From Geothrix fuzhouensis (GTDB lineage Bacteria; Acidobacteriota; Holophagae; Holophagales; Holophagaceae), in assembly GCF_024609325.1 (NCBI RefSeq), contig NZ_JANHMQ010000001.1, forward strand, positions 558,001 to 622,000: a stretch of 64,000 nt of DNA, written 5' to 3'. Made by a program: the position numbers and the translations under genes. The stretch's first letter is position 1, and each line of letters opens with the position of its first letter. Shown piece after piece: positions 61,029 through 64,000 of this stretch. The notes beneath the pieces were generated by a model. It saw nothing but the letters and a program-made list of their open reading frames with translations. It made no database searches and was not told the DNA's origin.

Positions 61029-62695
61029 GCGGACCCCCGGGGGGCGAGGGGCATGTCCACGACAAAGACGCTGCCTTCACCCTTGCGGCTGGTAGCCCGG
61101 ATGCGCCCATTCATCAGCCCCATGAACCGCTGGCTGATGGCCAGGCCCAGGCCAGTGCCGCCGAAGCGACGGGAGATGCTCCCATCCACTTGCTGGAACG
61201 GCCGGAATAGACGGCCGAGATCCTCCTCGGTCATCCCGATGCCCGTGTCTTTGATGCTCACGAGGAACCGGTCCTCGATGACCTCCGCGGAGATGCGCAC
61301 GGACCCGCTCTCCGTGAACTTGATGGCGTTGCCCACGAGATTGGTGAAGACCTGCCGGAGTCGATCCCGGTCGCCCATGACCCGGACCGGGCTGTCGGGC
61401 CGTTGGTAATCGAGGCGGATAGAGCGGGCCTGCACCAGGCCCGCCGCCATCGCCTTCACCTCGTCCAGCAGCAGCACGGGATCCACCTCCTCCAGCTCCA
61501 GTTCCATCTTGCCCGCCTCGATCTTGGAGAGGTCAAGGATCGAATCGATGAGCCCCAGGAGGGAGCGTCCGTTCTGGTAGATGATCTGGAGATCCTCCTT
61601 CGCCTCCTCGCCGAGGCGCCCCTCTGGATCCTGCATGAGCATCCCCGAGAAGCCAATGATGGAGTTCAGCGGAGTCCGCAGTTCGTGGCTCACGTTGGCC
61701 AGGAACTCGTCCTTCAATCGATCGACCTCCTTCAACTTCTGGTAGCTGGTGACCAGGTTGTCATTCAGCTCCCGCAATTCCTGGGTCTTCTCCTGAACCT
61801 TCTCTTCCAGCGTGCTGGCCCAGGCCCGGAGTTCCACCCGGCTTTGTTCGAGACCGCGGGTGCGCTCCTGGACGAGCTGTTCAAGGTTGGCCCGGATCTC
61901 CTCCAATTCCCAGATGGTCTCCATGAGCTGGCGGGTGCGTTCCTGGACCCGGTATTCCAGCAGGCGGTTCTGGCGCTCGATCTCGTCCCGGGAGACTCGG
62001 AGTTTGTCGGTCATCACTTCGAAGGACTGGCTCAAATCCTGAATTTCGTCTCGGGTGTAGACCTTCACCGAGACCGTTTCCAAATGACCCTGGGCCACCT
62101 TCTGCGCGGCCTCAGTGAGCTGAATCACGGGCCGGAGGTAGCGATTGGAGAGGAAGACCGCCACACCGATACCCAGCACCAGGGTCACCAGACCCACGGC
62201 CAAGCTGGCGCGGATGTTCTCGCGCACGGCCCGCTGCGTTCCTTCCGTGGTGAAGCCGAGGACCAGGGTGCCGACCTGATCGGCTCGGGGCTCCTCGTAG
62301 AAGACCGGCGCCACGGCCACCAGCATGTTGCTTTCCCGGCGGGTATACGTGCGCGAGATGCCATCTTGCAGGACCTGGCCTGTGGCCCATTCCGGGGTGG
62401 TCGGGGTGCTGTCCAGCGCTTCCCCGTTGGCGCCATAAACCGCGCTGAACCTGAAGGAGGGGATGTTCTGGACGCCCTGGAGCACCTTGGCGATGTCCCG
62501 GGTGTTCCCCGCGCTCACGGCCGGGCTCAGCGCATAGCTCGCCGTCTCAGCCACCTGCCGGGCGCTCAGTTCAGCCTGGGTGCGGATCTGCTGTTCCACC
62601 CAGCGTGGGTAGTACAGCAGGTTGAAGGCGATGAACGAGAGGACCAGGATGCTGATGACAGCGCTCAGCTTGGTCTTGATGGACAGACGATACAT
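61025..62695 (-). CDS. Membrane sensor histidine kinase with periplasmic sensor, HAMP and coiled coil
   Basis: 556-residue hybrid-free kinase. Transmembrane helices lie at about 10-30 and 163-182, with a Cache/4HB-like periplasmic domain between them. HAMP (about 183-238) is followed by a long coiled coil (240-325). The HisKA domain has FLANVSHELRTPLNS (His337). The ATPase domain has NLVGNAIKF, DTGIGM and GTGLGLAIS. It should phosphorylate the downstream receiver protein or another regulator. It sits 45 bases after the MCP gene, so the three form a probable chemosensory or signalling operon. Confidence 0.93.
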   Translation of the reverse strand: MYRLSIKTKLSAVISILVLSFIAFNLLYYPRWVEQQIRTQAELSARQVAETASYALSPAVSAGNTRDIAKVLQGVQNIPSFRFSAVYGANGEALDSTPTTPEWATGQVLQDGISRTYTRRESNMLVAVAPVFYEEPRADQVGTLVLGFTTEGTQRAVRENIRASLAVGLVTLVLGIGVAVFLSNRYLRPVIQLTEAAQKVAQGHLETVSVKVYTRDEIQDLSQSFEVMTDKLRVSRDEIERQNRLLEYRVQERTRQLMETIWELEEIRANLEQLVQERTRGLEQSRVELRAWASTLEEKVQEKTQELRELNDNLVTSYQKLKEVDRLKDEFLANVSHELRTPLNSIIGFSGMLMQDPEGRLGEEAKEDLQIIYQNGRSLLGLIDSILDLSKIEAGKMELELEEVDPVLLLDEVKAMAAGLVQARSIRLDYQRPDSPVRVMGDRDRLRQVFTNLVGNAIKFTESGSVRISAEVIEDRFLVSIKDTGIGMTEEDLGRLFRPFQQVDGSISRRFGGTGLGLAISQRFMGLMNGRIRATSRKGEGSVFVVDMPLAPRGSA

Positions 62696-62740
62696 GCAGG
62701 GAGGCCCGGGATGCGGCTTCCAGCCTAGCAGGTAGCTGGG

Positions 62741-64000
62741 TTACAGCTTGAAGAGGTTCACTTCCCGGTTGAGCATGTGGACCTGGACACCCAATTGCTC
62801 CACGGCGCCGCTGGAGGCGCCGATGGCACGCTCGCTCTCCACCGCCTTGCCGAGCACCCGGTTCATGGTCTCTTTCAGGGACAACACGTGGTTCTCCTGC
62901 CGGGCCAGGATCTCGTGGAGGCTGCTGGCCAGAGCCCGAACCTGCTCAGTGGCCCTCGCGATCTCGTCGCTTCCCGCACTCTGTTCCCGAGTGGAATCCC
63001 GGACCACACTGGTGGCCTGCTGGACGTTCATGGCCAGCGACAGAATGTAGTTGCTGGTCTGTTGCTGCTCCTCGATGACCGAGCGGATCGTCTCCACCTG
63101 ATGGTGGATGTTGCGGTTGGCTTCGTGGATGAGGCTGGCCTGGCCGCCCTGCTGCAGGGTCTCGCTGAGGATGCTCTCGACCACCCGATCCATCCCGCCC
63201 ACGGATTCGAGGATGGCCTGGAGGGCTTCCTCGCTCTGGCCCACGGATTCGGCCCCATCCCGTACGGCGTCGATCCCCAGCTCCACCTGCTGATAGGCCT
63301 TCCTGATCTCGGCCTGGAGCCTTCCGATGATCTGCTGGATCTCCTGGGTGGATCGTCCGGTCTGCTCGGCAAGCTGCTTGATCTCATCCGCCACCACTGA
63401 GAAGCCCTTGGCCTGGCCGTCCCCATCCGTACCGCTCTGGGAGGCGATGATGGCCGCGTTCAGGGCGAGCAGGTTGGTCTGCTGGGCATGATCCCCGATG
63501 TAGTCCAGGATCTTGGCGATGTCCGACCCCTGCTGGAGCAAGGTGCGGGTCGTGGCGTGGAAGTCCTGGACGACCCGGTCGATCACCTGGATCTTGTCCC
63601 GGTTCCGGGCCACCACCTCCATGCCCCGGCCGACGGTGTGGATCACGTTCTTGGCGTAGCGCTGGGCGATCTTCACGTTGTCGTCGATGGCGGAGGTGCT
63701 CTGCTCCAGGTTCTCCGCAAACTCCCGCGTGTGCTCCGCGTGACCGGCGAGGTGGTCCACGTTCTTGGCGACATTCTTGATGGAAAGGTCAAAGTCCCGG
63801 ATGGCGGATGTGATCCCCTCCACCACCATCAGCAGTTCGTCCATGCTCTGGTTGATCTGCTGCACGCTGCCGGCCATCTGCACGATGGTGGCGTTGGTGC
63901 TCTCGGAGGCCAGGCTCAGTTCCATGGAGCTCGCGCTGATGCTGATGGAGGTGTCTGTCAGCTCGTTGATCTCCTGATGGAAAGACTCGATCAGCTCACG
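62741..64000 (-). CDS. Methyl-accepting chemotaxis protein, cytoplasmic part; 5' end outside window
   Basis: At least 420 residues of a chemoreceptor signalling domain that continues past the window edge; no start codon is visible for the full protein. The hairpin-tip region reads GDHAQQTNLLALNAAIIASQSG...GFSVVADEIKQLAEQTGRSTQEI, a variant of the usual AEQTNLLALNAAIEAAR core with IASQSG in place of EAARAG. Heptad-like helices on both sides form the coiled-coil bundle. The C-terminal tail lacks a CheR-binding pentapeptide. Its location next to a kinase and receiver protein suggests a non-flagellar or mixed signalling role. Confidence 0.9.
   Translation of the reverse strand, partial: RELIESFHQEINELTDTSISISASSMELSLASESTNATIVQMAGSVQQINQSMDELLMVVEGITSAIRDFDLSIKNVAKNVDHLAGHAEHTREFAENLEQSTSAIDDNVKIAQRYAKNVIHTVGRGMEVVARNRDKIQVIDRVVQDFHATTRTLLQQGSDIAKILDYIGDHAQQTNLLALNAAIIASQSGTDGDGQAKGFSVVADEIKQLAEQTGRSTQEIQQIIGRLQAEIRKAYQQVELGIDAVRDGAESVGQSEEALQAILESVGGMDRVVESILSETLQQGGQASLIHEANRNIHHQVETIRSVIEEQQQTSNYILSLAMNVQQATSVVRDSTREQSAGSDEIARATEQVRALASSLHEILARQENHVLSLKETMNRVLGKAVESERAIGASSGAVEQLGVQVHMLNREVNLFKL

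Overview
The window is a 64 kb, GC-rich, densely packed bacterial chromosome segment. The best fit is an Acidobacteriota genome of the Holophaga/Geothrix type. This rests on an acidobacterial-type VWFA-related protein (37306-38469), a BshA-type glycosyltransferase, a YggT-DivIVA pair, Reg_prop proteins and many 4-nt ATGA gene overlaps. The genus is inferred from gene content and was not tested by any search. I see no phage, insertion sequence with a transposase, or CRISPR array.

Layout. 1-8500: a partial peroxiredoxin, dinB, an NTF2-like secreted protein, a very large Reg_prop sensor, bshA, yggT-divIVA and a thiolase. 8518-16893: a FadL-type porin, then the complete tryptophan operon transcribed leftward (trpE-G-D-C-F-B-A). 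It is preceded by a leader ORF with three tandem Trp codons and a terminator/antiterminator pair. 16904-21970: a membrane protein, a 5'-nucleotidase split into two genes, and monomeric isocitrate dehydrogenase. 22360-27469: a chaperone-usher-like pilus locus with DUF4402 pilins at both ends. 28096-33885: fhs, an IMPACT protein, and an operon of small membrane proteins plus a LiaF-like protein ending in a LytS/LytTR two-component pair. 33942-37297: an SCP2-repeat protein and a BlaI/M56 pair with a clear operator-promoter. 37306-45180: VWFA protein, polysaccharide deacetylase, Ppx/GppA, a LeuA-like enzyme, birA, coaX and tryptophanase. 45181-49396: aldehyde dehydrogenase, ClC channel, a leftover aldehyde dehydrogenase tail, MarR and Pal. 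49469-58435: leftward genes for an SDR, ABC-F, tRNA-Ala(GGC), an MltD-type lytic transglycosylase, gcvH, gcvT, sfsA, a GmhB-like phosphatase and a TolB-like protein. 58517-64000: a CoA-transferase A subunit with no B partner, then a leftward signalling operon (MCP, histidine kinase, receiver-GAF protein).

The most interesting parts are regulatory. The trp operon carries a classical-looking leader-peptide attenuator. It also has a ~122-bp insertion at the trpE/trpG junction that duplicated the start of trpG yet kept an ATGA stop-start overlap. The blaI promoter has an almost perfect palindrome placed exactly in its 17-bp spacer. Tryptophan synthesis and a tryptophanase (confirmed by three diagnostic residues) lie about 27 kb apart, so this cell can probably both make and degrade tryptophan.
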